Assembly: GCF_016722965.1 (NCBI RefSeq)
Contig: NZ_JAEQNB010000001.1
Coordinates: 1,143,344-1,207,343 of the forward strand
Length of the DNA stretch: 64,000 nucleotides
Source: Tumebacillus amylolyticus
GTDB lineage: Bacteria > Bacillota > Bacilli > Tumebacillales > Tumebacillaceae
Direction of reading: 5' to 3'
Positions 1 through 8,460 of the stretch are shown here, piece by piece. How positions within the stretch are numbered: the stretch's first letter is position 1; every line of letters begins with the position of its first letter. The translations under genes and the position numbers were made by a program. The notes under the pieces were generated by a model, which saw only the letters and a program-made list of their open reading frames with translations, searched no databases and was not told where the DNA came from.

Positions 1-389
1 ATCCGGGCCTCGTCGTCTGGTACGTGGACGGTTCCTACTCCGACAACTGGACGGGCGTTCACCCGGGCGACGGTTTCCTCGGAGTCGTCGACGCGCACCT
101 CGGCCAAAAGATGGTCTGGGACTTCGGTGCAACCGCATCTTCCCGCTACCAAGTAGCAGACGCTGCCTTCGGTCTGGCTCCGACCTCCGGTCTGAACCTG
201 AACTACCCGGGCATCCAAACGTTGCTCTACCCGAGCCAACCGGCTCAATCGCTGTTTGACGACAGCAACTCGTACAAGAACACCTTCATGCCGGATGCAG
301 GTCGCGCTTTGACTTCCTACGGTTTGAAAGTTCGTGTCAACGGTGCTGCAGGCGACAAATCGGTCGGCGCAGTCGTACTCTACAAATAA
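1..389 (+). CDS. Immune inhibitor A-like (M6 family) metalloprotease, C-terminal end, partial
   Basis: The reading frame is open from the left edge (codons begin at base 3) to TAA at 387-389, so only the last ~128 residues are present. The segment GLVVWYVDGSYSDNW, followed by HPGDGFLGVVDAH, resembles the region after the catalytic domain of secreted immune inhibitor A (InhA) proteases, which degrade host or environmental proteins outside the cell. The zinc-binding HEXXH motif would lie upstream of the window and cannot be checked. A strong hairpin terminator follows directly. The family call rests on remembered resemblance; a related M6-domain protease is possible. Confidence 0.75.
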   Translation, partial: PGLVVWYVDGSYSDNWTGVHPGDGFLGVVDAHLGQKMVWDFGATASSRYQVADAAFGLAPTSGLNLNYPGIQTLLYPSQPAQSLFDDSNSYKNTFMPDAGRALTSYGLKVRVNGAAGDKSVGAVVLYK

Positions 390-400
390 TTCCAAAAAAA

Positions 401-432
401 GACTCTCTCAGCTCCTGAGAGAGTTCTTTTTG
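401..432 (+). terminator. Rho-independent terminator of the InhA-like gene
   Basis: A 10-bp perfect stem (402-411 with 415-424), a three-base loop and a T-rich tail begin about 12 bases after the stop codon. Confidence 0.85.
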
Positions 433-476
433 TTGACTTGGTAGCCCAACTAATTTATAGAATGTGTAAAAAAATG

Positions 477-505
477 TTGGGTTATGTCGAAAATCCAAGT
501 ATAAT
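477..505 (+). promoter_or_regulatory. Promoter of the PfkB kinase gene
   Basis: TTGGGT at 477-482 and TATAAT at 500-505 are separated by 17 bases, a sigma-A type arrangement ending about 40 bases before the kinase start. A second candidate, TTGACT at 433-438 with TATAGA at 456-461 (also 17 bases apart), lies just upstream, so the gene may have two promoters. Confidence 0.6.
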
Positions 506-545
506 GGAAATATTATTAGCTGACACACATGGGGAGGGCGTTACC

Positions 546-1484
546 TTGACGATTACAGTGATCGGGACCGTTTTCGTAGACATCAAAGGCTATGCAAACG
601 CCAAGATCAATGCGGAGTGCAAGAACGTAGGGGATATCGAGTTCGTGAGCGGCGGGGTTGGCCGCAACGTGGCAGAGGCCATTGCACGTGCAGGTGGTCA
701 AGTAGAATTCCTGTCTTCTGTCGACGTAACGTCGCAAGGAGATGCGGTGCTGGCAGGTCTTCAAGAGATCGGCATCAGCACCAACCGCGTGGTGAAAGCG
801 GATCGCGGCATGGGGATGTGGCTTGCAGTACTCGATCATGACGGAGATTTGGCGGCTTCGATTTCGCAGAAGCCGAACTTGCAACCGCTGGAAACGCTCC
901 TGGAAACGCAGGGCGAAGAGATCGTCAAGAACACAGACGCCATCGTCATCGAGTTTGACCTCGCCGAGCGCGTCGTCAACAAGATTTTTGGCTGGGCGAA
1001 ACAATACGGCAAGCCGGTCTACGGCATCGTTGGCAACTTAGATGTTTTGATGCAACGCAAGTCGATGATCAACGAACTGAACCTGTTCATTTGCAACAAG
1101 GCGGAAGCGGAGGAGTTCTTGGGCCTCACGCTGACTTCGCCGGAGGAATGCAAGATGGCAGCCCGTCAATTGACAATGGGCGGCCTGCAGACCGCTGTCA
1201 TCACCATGGGTGAACACGGCAGCGTGTTCTACGACCGTCTGCACAACGAGTTCGGCTATGTGCCGTGCGAGTCGGTGCAGGTGGTAGACACGACGGGTGC
1301 GGGAGATTCGTTCTTCTCCGGCACGGTGTACGGTTTGGCGAACGGGTTTGGTTTGCAACAAGCGGTGGAGTGCGGTACGAACCTCGCCGCGTGGACGATC
1401 TCGTCGAAAGCGAACGTAGATCCGGAAATTCAGGTGAAAGTCCAGAATAACCCGTTGTTTCAACGTGCGCGCGTTCTGAATTAG
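546..1484 (+). CDS. PfkB-family carbohydrate kinase
   Basis: The 312-residue protein is a ribokinase/PfkB-type kinase, which transfers phosphate from ATP to a sugar or nucleoside in the cytoplasm. The N-terminal signature (GGVGRNVAEAIARAGG, about residue 37) and the C-terminal signature DTTGAGDSFFSG (about residues 246-257) are both visible; the Asp in GAGD is the family's catalytic base. Length is normal. The TTG start was chosen because GGGAGG stands 8 bases before it and the promoter lies just upstream; starts further upstream would overlap that promoter. Substrate cannot be read from sequence; pseudouridine kinase-like and ribokinase-like members look alike at this level. Confidence 0.88.
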   Translation: MTITVIGTVFVDIKGYANAKINAECKNVGDIEFVSGGVGRNVAEAIARAGGQVEFLSSVDVTSQGDAVLAGLQEIGISTNRVVKADRGMGMWLAVLDHDGDLAASISQKPNLQPLETLLETQGEEIVKNTDAIVIEFDLAERVVNKIFGWAKQYGKPVYGIVGNLDVLMQRKSMINELNLFICNKAEAEEFLGLTLTSPEECKMAARQLTMGGLQTAVITMGEHGSVFYDRLHNEFGYVPCESVQVVDTTGAGDSFFSGTVYGLANGFGLQQAVECGTNLAAWTISSKANVDPEIQVKVQNNPLFQRARVLN

Positions 1485-1576
1485 AGGGCGGCCCAACCAG
1501 ACCAGACCAGCATAAGTTCGACGCCACCTTGGTATCTTAACTGTGTGAGAGTACCATGTGGAAGGGGAATGGAATC

Positions 1577-1792
1577 ATGACCAACCATCGCATTCACAAG
1601 GACAAGGCGTACACGTTGTTCGAACTGTCCGATCGCACCGGAATGAGAGTGGCTGAACTTCAAGAGCTGGTACATCGCGGCAAGCTTGCTTCTCATTATA
1701 CTGACGACACCGAAGTCATCAACGGCAAGGACTTCCTCGAACTCGCGGAGAGCATCGAGCAAGACCAAAGCGATTTTCATCACTTTGAGTAA
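1577..1792 (+). CDS. Small excisionase-like helix-turn-helix protein
   Basis: A 71-residue protein whose core YTLFELSDRTGMRVAELQEL followed by HRGKLASHY resembles the MerR/excisionase winged-helix fold that binds DNA. The ATG at 1577 has AAGGGGAATGG just upstream, better than the ATG at 1556. A strong terminator follows, so it is probably monocistronic. Despite the fold there is no phage or integrase gene nearby, so a small chromosomal regulator is more likely than a phage excisionase. Target unknown. Confidence 0.7.
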   Translation: MTNHRIHKDKAYTLFELSDRTGMRVAELQELVHRGKLASHYTDDTEVINGKDFLELAESIEQDQSDFHHFE

Positions 1793-1798
1793 GCAAAG

Positions 1799-1831
1799 AC
1801 CGCCCGGAGCGAGAAACGGGCGGTTTTTTTG
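1799..1831 (+). terminator. Terminator after the small HTH gene
   Basis: Stem ACCGCCCG / CGGGCGGT followed by seven T residues. Confidence 0.85.
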
Positions 1832-1870
1832 CGCCCTTTTTAGCAGGAAAAGCATGAAAAAAAGAGCCCG

Positions 1871-2452
1871 TCAGTGGACGGACTCCTGTTCGTGTTCTTG
1901 TTGGTCTTGTGCTTTCAAACGGATGACGCCTTTGACCCCGCGGTCGACGATGCGGTTTTCGATGAGGGGGAGGACTCTGCGGGTGTCGTGTCCGGAGTTT
2001 TGCTCCAAGATCACGACCGCTTCAGGGTGTACTTCCGCGATGATCGCGATATGCCCCCAACCTCCGCCGCGCGTGCGGTCGTAGAGCAACATGTCGTCCG
2101 CTTGCGGTACCGTTGTGCCGTTTTCATATGCGACGAAATACTGCCGATGCGACGCCCAACTCCCGACGTCCTTGTTCTCCGCCACGCCCTCCCAGATGTC
2201 ATACGCTCCGGGGCCGGAGTTATGAAACGGAAACGTCATGGGAAAAAGCGACGTATAAAAACGCTCCGCGTACTCGACGCACTGCGGACCGTGACGTGTG
2301 TCGATGCCCTTGTACGAATACAGACCATCTTCCAAAGGTTGCACCGCCCCGTTCGAAACCACTTCCAAAACGGTCGGCACCTTTTTCTGAAACGCGAATG
2401 GCGAAGCAACCGCCAGCATCCCCACAAACAAAAACAACCAAATGCGTCGCAT
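1871..2452 (-). CDS. Exported CHAP-domain (amidase-like) protein
   Basis: A 193-residue protein with an N-terminal hydrophobic export signal (MRRIWLFLFVGMLAVASPFAF). The following domain has the CHAP-type Cys in PQCVEYAERFY (about residue 57) and the His in GGGWGHIAIIAEV (about residue 130), spaced as in Cys/His amidases or endopeptidases that cut peptidoglycan or peptide amides. The start at 2452 has GGGAGGA 9 bases upstream; the longer in-frame start at 2473 has no such site. The family call is by motif; the substrate is unknown, and it could instead act in cell-wall turnover or as a lectin-like exported protein. Confidence 0.7.
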   Translation of the reverse strand: MRRIWLFLFVGMLAVASPFAFQKKVPTVLEVVSNGAVQPLEDGLYSYKGIDTRHGPQCVEYAERFYTSLFPMTFPFHNSGPGAYDIWEGVAENKDVGSWASHRQYFVAYENGTTVPQADDMLLYDRTRGGGWGHIAIIAEVHPEAVVILEQNSGHDTRRVLPLIENRIVDRGVKGVIRLKAQDQQEHEQESVH

Positions 2453-2557
2453 CGGCAGAATTCCTCCCAGCACGTACGTCGTGCGTAGTCTCGTACATAC
2501 AGTCGGAGGTAGTGTCTGCCATGTTACAACTTTTTATGAAAATCCTGTGCAAAGGGA

Positions 2558-2881
2558 TCAGATGTGCTGTTTCAACAAAGCAATCACCTTGTCAAGTTGG
2601 TTGACGACGAACAATTCCACGGTGCCGTCGGACAGCTCCACTCGCAAGCGCTTGCGCAGGCCGCCGCCAAACAGGTCCTGCAAGTCGACCGATTTGATTT
2701 CATGAATCTCCACGCTCCAGTTCTGCCCCAAGAAGTTCGAGTCAAACTGATGCGCGACAAACGACAGCTTGTGGCTGGTCAGGTACAACTTGCCACCCAC
2801 CGACCGAAACGCGTTCTGCGTCCGATTCGCCAGACATGACCACAATGTCTGCTCTCCTGCACTCGTCCAAACATCTTCCAT
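2558..2881 (-). CDS. GRAM/PH-like domain protein
   Basis: A 107-residue cytoplasmic protein. The pattern of a short beta-rich core (GGKLYLTSHKLSFVAH, then IHEIKSVDL and LRVELSDGTVELFVV) is that of the GRAM/PH-like fold used for lipid or protein binding. No transmembrane segment or catalytic motif is visible. The ATG at 2881 is preceded by GAGGAG. It stands alone between convergent and divergent neighbours, so context gives no function. Confidence 0.6.
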   Translation of the reverse strand: MEDVWTSAGEQTLWSCLANRTQNAFRSVGGKLYLTSHKLSFVAHQFDSNFLGQNWSVEIHEIKSVDLQDLFGGGLRKRLRVELSDGTVELFVVNQLDKVIALLKQHI

Positions 2882-2982
2882 GCAATAACTGCTCCTCAAT
2901 TGTTAAATGGTTTGCGTGACAACTACCTCAGGTATTATCACACGAAACTCATTCATTTGCAATTGACAAATCACTGAATTTT

Positions 2983-3390
2983 TTAGTTAAACAAAACTCT
3001 CAAAACTTCAGGAGCCGCTTTGCCTTTGCGGGTCTCGATGTCCATCGTGACCGAGGTAACCACAGCGTCTGCACAGAGTTCGCCATGCTGGTTCGAGATC
3101 TCTTGTTTCAAGGAATACGAGGTGTTGCCCATGCGTTCGGGGAAGGTTTTAATCGTCAAAACGTCGCCTTGCTTGCATTCCTTACGATAATTAATGTTGA
3201 TGTTAACGGTGACCGTTTGGATGCCCAGTTCGGTGAACGCATCGTAGTGCAGCCCGTTCACTTCGTACCATTCCTCACGACCCCATTCGAGGTATTCGAG
3301 ATACTTGGCATTGTTCACATGCCCGTTGACGTCAATCTCCGTAGAACGGACAATAATATCGAGAGTTACTTCTCTTTGGATGTTTTGCAT
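2983..3390 (-). CDS. Acyl-CoA thioesterase, 4HBT hot-dog fold
   Basis: A 135-residue protein with the hot-dog thioesterase core: VRSTEIDVNGHVNNAKYLEY near the N-terminus carries the Asp and the HVNN segment typical of 4-hydroxybenzoyl-CoA thioesterase/YbgC/FatA-like enzymes, which hydrolyse acyl-CoA or acyl-ACP thioesters. The ATG at 3390 has AGGAGG 9 bases upstream. Length is normal for a single-domain member. Acyl-chain specificity cannot be inferred. Confidence 0.82.
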   Translation of the reverse strand: MQNIQREVTLDIIVRSTEIDVNGHVNNAKYLEYLEWGREEWYEVNGLHYDAFTELGIQTVTVNININYRKECKQGDVLTIKTFPERMGNTSYSLKQEISNQHGELCADAVVTSVTMDIETRKGKAAPEVLRVLFN

Positions 3391-3472
3391 TGTGATCAAC
3401 CTCCTCTCCTTATCCTACCATGAATGTCGGAGAGAGGTTGCGAATAGGATGGCGTAGGGGGGAGACTTGCCG

Positions 3473-4744
3473 ATGAAAAGTTTGCGTGCCTATCTGACAC
3501 TTCCAATCTGTCTCTTGATTCTCCTCGGGAGTTTGGGAGTGTCCTACTATGTCTACAAAGACACGGGACATGTCGTTCAGACTCCGAACGGAGATGAAGC
3601 GAATCCGCTGTCGTTCATGAGTGCCGCCGAATACCAGCGCGCCGAGGACTACTCGCGAATCAAAGATGCCCTTTATTTTGCAGGACAAGGCTTCCACTGG
3701 GTCGTGCTTCTGTTCGTGCTGGCAGCGGGGCTCTCGGCGAAGATGCGCGACCGTGCCACGCGGATTTTTAGATCTTCGTCCCTTGGGCAGGTCACCGTCT
3801 ACACGGTGCTGTTTCAGATCGTGGTCACGTTGATCGAGATGCCGCTCGATTGGTACCGCCATGTCGTCGACGTCAACTACGGGGTCTCGAACATGACTGC
3901 GGAGGCTTGGTTCCAAGACAACTTGATCTCGCTTGGCGTCGACACCGTGATGACGATTCCGGTGATTTGGCTTGCCTGGCTGTTTTTGAAAAAAAGCCCC
4001 CGCCGTTGGTGGCTCTGGATGTGGATGGTGTCGATTCCGCTGACGGCGTTTGTCATCGTGATCCAACCGATCGTGGTCGACCCGCTCTACAATGATTTCC
4101 GACCGTTGCAGAACCAAGAGCTCAAAACGAAAATTCTCAACCTCGCCCACCAAGCGGACATCCCGAGCGACGACGTCTACGAAGTGGATATGTCGAAGAA
4201 AACCAACGCCCTCAACGCCTATGTCAACGGCATCGGGCCGAGCGCTCGAATTGTGCTGTGGGATACGACGTTGCAGAAGTTAAACGACGACGAGATCGTG
4301 TTCATCATGGGGCACGAGATGGGCCATTACGTGAAACATCATATCTTATGGGGCTTTGCGGGGACGGTGGCCGGGACGTTTGTGATGGTCTATCTGATCG
4401 CCGTTACATTCCGCCGCATCGTGCGCTGGATGGGCGAGCATTGGCACATCGAGCACGTGCACGATCTGTCGGCGGTGCCGGTCGGGTTGTTGCTGATCTC
4501 CGTGATTTCATTTGCTTCGTCTCCGCTGGAGAACTATGTGGAGCGGTACTACGAACATTCGGCAGACTCCTATGCCGTTGAAGTCACCGACAACCCGGAG
4601 TCGGGCATCCACAGTTTTCAAAAACTCGCCCGCCTGAGCCTCTCCGACCCGAACCCGCCTGAGATCGTTAAGTTTTTCCGCTACACGCACCCGACGATTT
4701 CGGAGCGGATCGAATACCTCGAAGAGCAGGAGAAAAAGCAGTGA
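3473..4744 (+). CDS. M48 family (Ste24-type) integral membrane zinc metalloprotease
   Basis: A 423-residue protein with several transmembrane helices before and after the zinc site HEMGH (within FIMGHEMGHYVKHH, about residue 280) and the third ligand region EHSADSYAV near the C-terminus. This is the layout of Ste24/CAAX-type proteases that cleave membrane-associated peptides at the cytoplasmic membrane. The ATG at 3473 has GGGGGGAG 8 bases upstream; the TTG two codons earlier is less well placed. In bacteria this family is usually linked to membrane protein quality control; the substrate here is unknown. Confidence 0.88.
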   Translation: MKSLRAYLTLPICLLILLGSLGVSYYVYKDTGHVVQTPNGDEANPLSFMSAAEYQRAEDYSRIKDALYFAGQGFHWVVLLFVLAAGLSAKMRDRATRIFRSSSLGQVTVYTVLFQIVVTLIEMPLDWYRHVVDVNYGVSNMTAEAWFQDNLISLGVDTVMTIPVIWLAWLFLKKSPRRWWLWMWMVSIPLTAFVIVIQPIVVDPLYNDFRPLQNQELKTKILNLAHQADIPSDDVYEVDMSKKTNALNAYVNGIGPSARIVLWDTTLQKLNDDEIVFIMGHEMGHYVKHHILWGFAGTVAGTFVMVYLIAVTFRRIVRWMGEHWHIEHVHDLSAVPVGLLLISVISFASSPLENYVERYYEHSADSYAVEVTDNPESGIHSFQKLARLSLSDPNPPEIVKFFRYTHPTISERIEYLEEQEKKQ

Positions 4745-4751
4745 GCATGGA

Positions 4752-4794
4752 AAAAACACCTCATCCGCACTAGGGCGGGTGAGGTGTTTTTTCA
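4752..4794 (+). terminator. Terminator after the M48 protease gene
   Basis: Long stem (AACACCTCA...TGAGGTGTT, with an inner CCGC/GCGG pair) followed by TTTTTT. Confidence 0.85.
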
Positions 4795-4843
4795 TGAGCG
4801 GGTGAAGTTTTGATGGTGTTTTTAGAAATGGGGGGTTCGGGAG

Positions 4844-5485
4844 ATGTGGGTTGTAACGGGAGCGGCTGTGGTGAGTGGGTTGGTTGATTTGTTCTGTATC
4901 GCGAAAGGGTGGTCGAAAGCTCGTTACTTGTGGAAGCCGGGGACGATGGTGCTTGTGATCTTCCTTGCCGTCTGGGGTGCGAATTTGTCGGGGCATGAGG
5001 TTTCGGCTTCGCAGGGATGGTTGATTGCGGGACTTCTGCTGTCTTTGGTGGGGGATGTTTTTTTGGTACTGCCAAGCGACCGCTTCATCGCGGGGTTGGC
5101 GTCTTTTCTCCTCGCGCACTTCTTTTATATCGCGGCGTTTCCGCAAGCGGTGGATGCACAGGGAAGCGGTTGGTGGGTCGCAGGCGTGCTCGTTTTGTTT
5201 GGCATCGGATATTTCGCCGTTCTTCGTCGCGGGGTTCTGAAATCGGGCGGGTACGGGCTGCTCGCGGCGGTGGTTCTCTATATTCTGGTGATTCTCGCGA
5301 TGGTCTGGCGGGCGTGGCTGTCTGGACAGGGATTGATCCTCGCAGGGGCCGGTTTTTTCATGGTCTCAGACTCCATTTTGGCATGGAACCGTTTTGTAAA
5401 ACCGTCGCTATTGGCGGAAGTTTCGGTCATGGCAACGTACTTTGCCGCACAAATCGTACTTGCGTGGAGCGTCTCCCTCATTTAA
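4844..5485 (+). CDS. YhhN-family lysoplasmalogenase-like membrane protein
   Basis: A 213-residue polytopic protein with about eight predicted membrane helices. The segment GLLLSLVGDVFLVLP followed by FIAGLASFLLAHFFYIAAF is the family hallmark (conserved Asp in GDxFL and His in the LAHxxY segment). The family includes vertebrate TMEM86 lysoplasmalogenases, which hydrolyse the vinyl-ether bond of lysoplasmalogens; bacterial roles are less certain. The ATG follows a G-rich ribosome-binding region. Gene order suggests its own transcript after the upstream terminator. Confidence 0.8.
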   Translation: MWVVTGAAVVSGLVDLFCIAKGWSKARYLWKPGTMVLVIFLAVWGANLSGHEVSASQGWLIAGLLLSLVGDVFLVLPSDRFIAGLASFLLAHFFYIAAFPQAVDAQGSGWWVAGVLVLFGIGYFAVLRRGVLKSGGYGLLAAVVLYILVILAMVWRAWLSGQGLILAGAGFFMVSDSILAWNRFVKPSLLAEVSVMATYFAAQIVLAWSVSLI

Positions 5486-5574
5486 GACTATCTCCCTATG
5501 GTCTTTAACAATGATCAATAGTAGACTGAAAATCTACCAAACTATCAGTCTAGTTGGAGGGAGAGAGTGTACCG

Positions 5575-8400
5575 ATGCAATTGCGTCAAGGACTCAAGCG
5601 GACGGCCGCTTGGGCATTGAGCCTCACGCTCATCTTCGGAACCTCGGGGGTCGTGATTCAACCAGCGTCTGCTGCCACTGCGCAGATTTACTCCTGGCCG
5701 ACCATCCTCAGTTCGACCGAGTCGCCGAAGATGATCGTGACCAAGGGCGTCACCTACCAGAAATTCAGCTACCAAACGAGTTCAGGACCGCTTGTCCTGA
5801 ACGAGACGTGGACAGACCTCAGCGACCCGAACGTCTCCGTGCGCCCCGTACTCGCGCACGACACGTTGGAGAGTGATCGAAACGAGACCACTCTTGAGAT
5901 GGCGAAACGCACCGGAGCCGTGGCCGGCACCAACGGGGACTACTATGAAATCTCAGCATCCGGCATGGCGCTTGGCATGTCGACGCAGAACGGCAACTTG
6001 ATTCACAGCCCGTCCGACGCCGCGGTGCTTGGCATCACGCAAGACAACAAAGTGCAGATCGGGAAGTACACGTTCACAGGTCAGATTACAGCTGCGAACA
6101 ACCAAGCCAGTGCTCTGTCGGGCTTGAACGTCCACCCGACTTCATATTCGAACGGGTTGCTTCTGATGACGCGCGACCTCGGCTACTGGGAGATGTTGAC
6201 CAATGCGACCGTCGTCGTCTTGGAGCGGATGCCGGACGGCGGGGAGTACAAAGTTCACGACATCTTGCCCGCTCAGACCGTCATGGAATTGCCGTATCCT
6301 GGCTATGTGAAGCTGATTGCACAGGGTTCCGACGCCATTTCATTTGTAACGGGCAACATGAAACCTGGCGACACCGTCAAGATGACATACGGCACCAACC
6401 CGGACTCTTCCAAACTCAAATTCTCGATTGGCGGCGGTCCGATTCTGCTCAAGGGCGGTACGTCGTACAACGATCCGGTGAAGCCGGACAACACGCCGAA
6501 TTACAAAGGGCCGCTGACCGGCGTGGGCATCACGTCCGACGGGCAACACATGTTGCAAGTCACCGTCGACGGACGATCCAACGAGTCGATCGGATTGACA
6601 TTCTCGCAGATGGCGAACTACTTCGCCGCTCGAGGCATCTCCGATGCGATGTTGCTGGACGGCGGCGGTTCCACAGACATGGTCGTGCGCCAACCCGGAG
6701 ACACGACGGCGTCTGTGGCAAACGACCCGTCAGACGGCTATGAACGCCGAGTCGCCAACGGGCTGTTCGTTTTCAGCACCTCAGCTCCGGGCAAAGCCAC
6801 CTACGTCACGTCCAACGACGGCCAAGCCGTAGAACTTTTCAAAACCATGACGAAAAAAATCTCCTCCTACGTGCGCGATGAGAATTACAATCCGCTCCCG
6901 AACGAATCTGTCTCCTACAAGGTCGAACCGACGACGCTCGGCACGATTTCTGCAGACGGCACGTTCACCGCAGGCAACACCGGCGGAAGCGGCACAATAC
7001 GCGCAACGGCAACGAACGGAGCGACGACTTCTGTGCCTGTGACGGTGTTCGACCAAGTGGACACCTTGCAGATCTCGCCGTCCGTGCTCGACTTGGGCAA
7101 TGGCGAGACACAAAGCTTCACCGTCTCGGGAACGTTCCGAGGCTCGAAGTTCGCCATGAAGCCGGAGTGGGTGAAATTCAGCACGTCGGACGCTGCACTT
7201 GGCACCGTGGATGCCCAAGGCCTCTTCACAGCCGGTGCGAAAAACGGCACGGTCACAGTGACCGCCGCCGTGGGCAACGTAACCGCCCGCGCAACTCTTG
7301 GCGTGGGCTATGTCACCAAAACGCTGAATTCGATGGCCAACAGCGGAGAGTGGTTGCTCAGCACTCGTTGGGGCAATGTCGGCGCTCTGAGTTCGACTTC
7401 GAGTCAAGTTCACGGTGACAACGCGGCGTCTCTGACGGCGAATTATTCGTTCCCGGCGGGAAGCGGGCTGAAACAGTTCGTGTTCTATCCCAAAGATGCG
7501 TTGGCAATTCCCGGCCCGAACGAACTCGCGACCGTCAACCCGATCGGCGTGGGGGCTTGGGTGTATGGAGACAACTCCAACTTGAAGATGATCGCGTCGT
7601 TTGAACGACCGGACGGCACGACGATTCAAGCGACCAACCAACCTCGAATCAATTTTAACGGGTGGAAGTTTGTGACGTTCCGCTTGCCGGACACGGCGAA
7701 GTTCCCGTTGAAACTCGACTTCCTCGACATCGTGGCAGAGAGTCCCGCGTCTGATGTACACGGCTCGCTGGCGTTCAGCACGTTGCAATCTGTGTATGCG
7801 GCACGCACGTATGCAGAGCGTCAACCCGCCCCGACCCCGACGGTCGTCACGTTTGCAGACATCCAAAACCATTGGGGTCGCTCGACGATCGAGCAACTGG
7901 CGACGAAGGGCGTCATCAGCGGCAAAGATTCGCAGCACTTCGATCCGGAAGGCAACTTGACCCGTGCCGAAGCGGTCACATTGCTCGTCCGTGCGCTCGG
8001 TCTGCAACCGCAACCTGAATTGACGGCGTCGTTCACCGACGTTTCAAAGGACGCTTGGTATGCAGGAAACGTGGGAGCGGCGGTCAAAGCGGGCATCGCC
8101 ACAGGCATTGGCAACGGGCAGTTTGCACCGGAAAACCTCGTGGACCGCAACCAAGCGGCGGCGATGATCTACAACGCCCTGCACTACAAAGGCAAGACCC
8201 CGACCGGCGGCACACCGCTTGTCTTCCAAGATGCAAACCTCATCGCGTCGTGGGCGAAAGACAAAGTCGACGCCCTCACGGCGGCGAAACTTTTGAACGG
8301 CAACGGAGACGGCACGCTGTCCCCGACCAAGAACACGTCGCGCGCAGAGTCTGCCGTGATGATTCTGAATATGATGAAATACGCGGGACTGCTCAATTGA
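5575..8400 (+). CDS. Secreted phosphodiester glycosidase (NAGPA-like) with Big2-like and SLH domains
   Basis: A 941-residue exported protein. Residues 1-35 form a signal peptide ending near PASAATA. About residues 50-400 resemble the NAGPA/exopolysaccharide phosphodiester glycosidase domain (AGTNGDYYEIS, SIGGGPILL, TVDGRSNESIGLTFSQMA and LLDGGGSTDMV), which removes sugars attached through phosphodiester links. Two Ig-like Big2 repeats follow (for example LGTISADGTFTAGNTG and LGTVDAQGLFTAGAKNG), then a carbohydrate-binding-like region, then three S-layer homology repeats (from FADIQNHWGRSTIEQLATKG) that tether the protein to wall polymers. ATG 5575 was preferred over an upstream TTG because GGAGGGAGAG lies between them. 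Its likely role is cell-surface glycan remodelling. Confidence 0.85.
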   Translation: MQLRQGLKRTAAWALSLTLIFGTSGVVIQPASAATAQIYSWPTILSSTESPKMIVTKGVTYQKFSYQTSSGPLVLNETWTDLSDPNVSVRPVLAHDTLESDRNETTLEMAKRTGAVAGTNGDYYEISASGMALGMSTQNGNLIHSPSDAAVLGITQDNKVQIGKYTFTGQITAANNQASALSGLNVHPTSYSNGLLLMTRDLGYWEMLTNATVVVLERMPDGGEYKVHDILPAQTVMELPYPGYVKLIAQGSDAISFVTGNMKPGDTVKMTYGTNPDSSKLKFSIGGGPILLKGGTSYNDPVKPDNTPNYKGPLTGVGITSDGQHMLQVTVDGRSNESIGLTFSQMANYFAARGISDAMLLDGGGSTDMVVRQPGDTTASVANDPSDGYERRVANGLFVFSTSAPGKATYVTSNDGQAVELFKTMTKKISSYVRDENYNPLPNESVSYKVEPTTLGTISADGTFTAGNTGGSGTIRATATNGATTSVPVTVFDQVDTLQISPSVLDLGNGETQSFTVSGTFRGSKFAMKPEWVKFSTSDAALGTVDAQGLFTAGAKNGTVTVTAAVGNVTARATLGVGYVTKTLNSMANSGEWLLSTRWGNVGALSSTSSQVHGDNAASLTANYSFPAGSGLKQFVFYPKDALAIPGPNELATVNPIGVGAWVYGDNSNLKMIASFERPDGTTIQATNQPRINFNGWKFVTFRLPDTAKFPLKLDFLDIVAESPASDVHGSLAFSTLQSVYAARTYAERQPAPTPTVVTFADIQNHWGRSTIEQLATKGVISGKDSQHFDPEGNLTRAEAVTLLVRALGLQPQPELTASFTDVSKDAWYAGNVGAAVKAGIATGIGNGQFAPENLVDRNQAAAMIYNALHYKGKTPTGGTPLVFQDANLIASWAKDKVDALTAAKLLNGNGDGTLSPTKNTSRAESAVMILNMMKYAGLLN

Positions 8401-8419
8401 GCAAGCCGTCTGAGTAAAA

Positions 8420-8454
8420 AAGCACAGCTCCGCGAGGGAGCTGTGCTTTTTTTT
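8420..8454 (+). terminator. Terminator between convergent genes
   Basis: Stem AAGCACAGCTC / GAGCTGTGCTT with T tract; the A-rich left side means it could also serve the minus-strand ATP-grasp gene. Confidence 0.85.
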
Positions 8455-8460
8455 CTATGC

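Noticed and set aside
1577-1792. Phage excisionase marking a prophage
   Set aside because: No integrase, phage structural gene or att-like repeat is nearby; the fold alone does not indicate a prophage.
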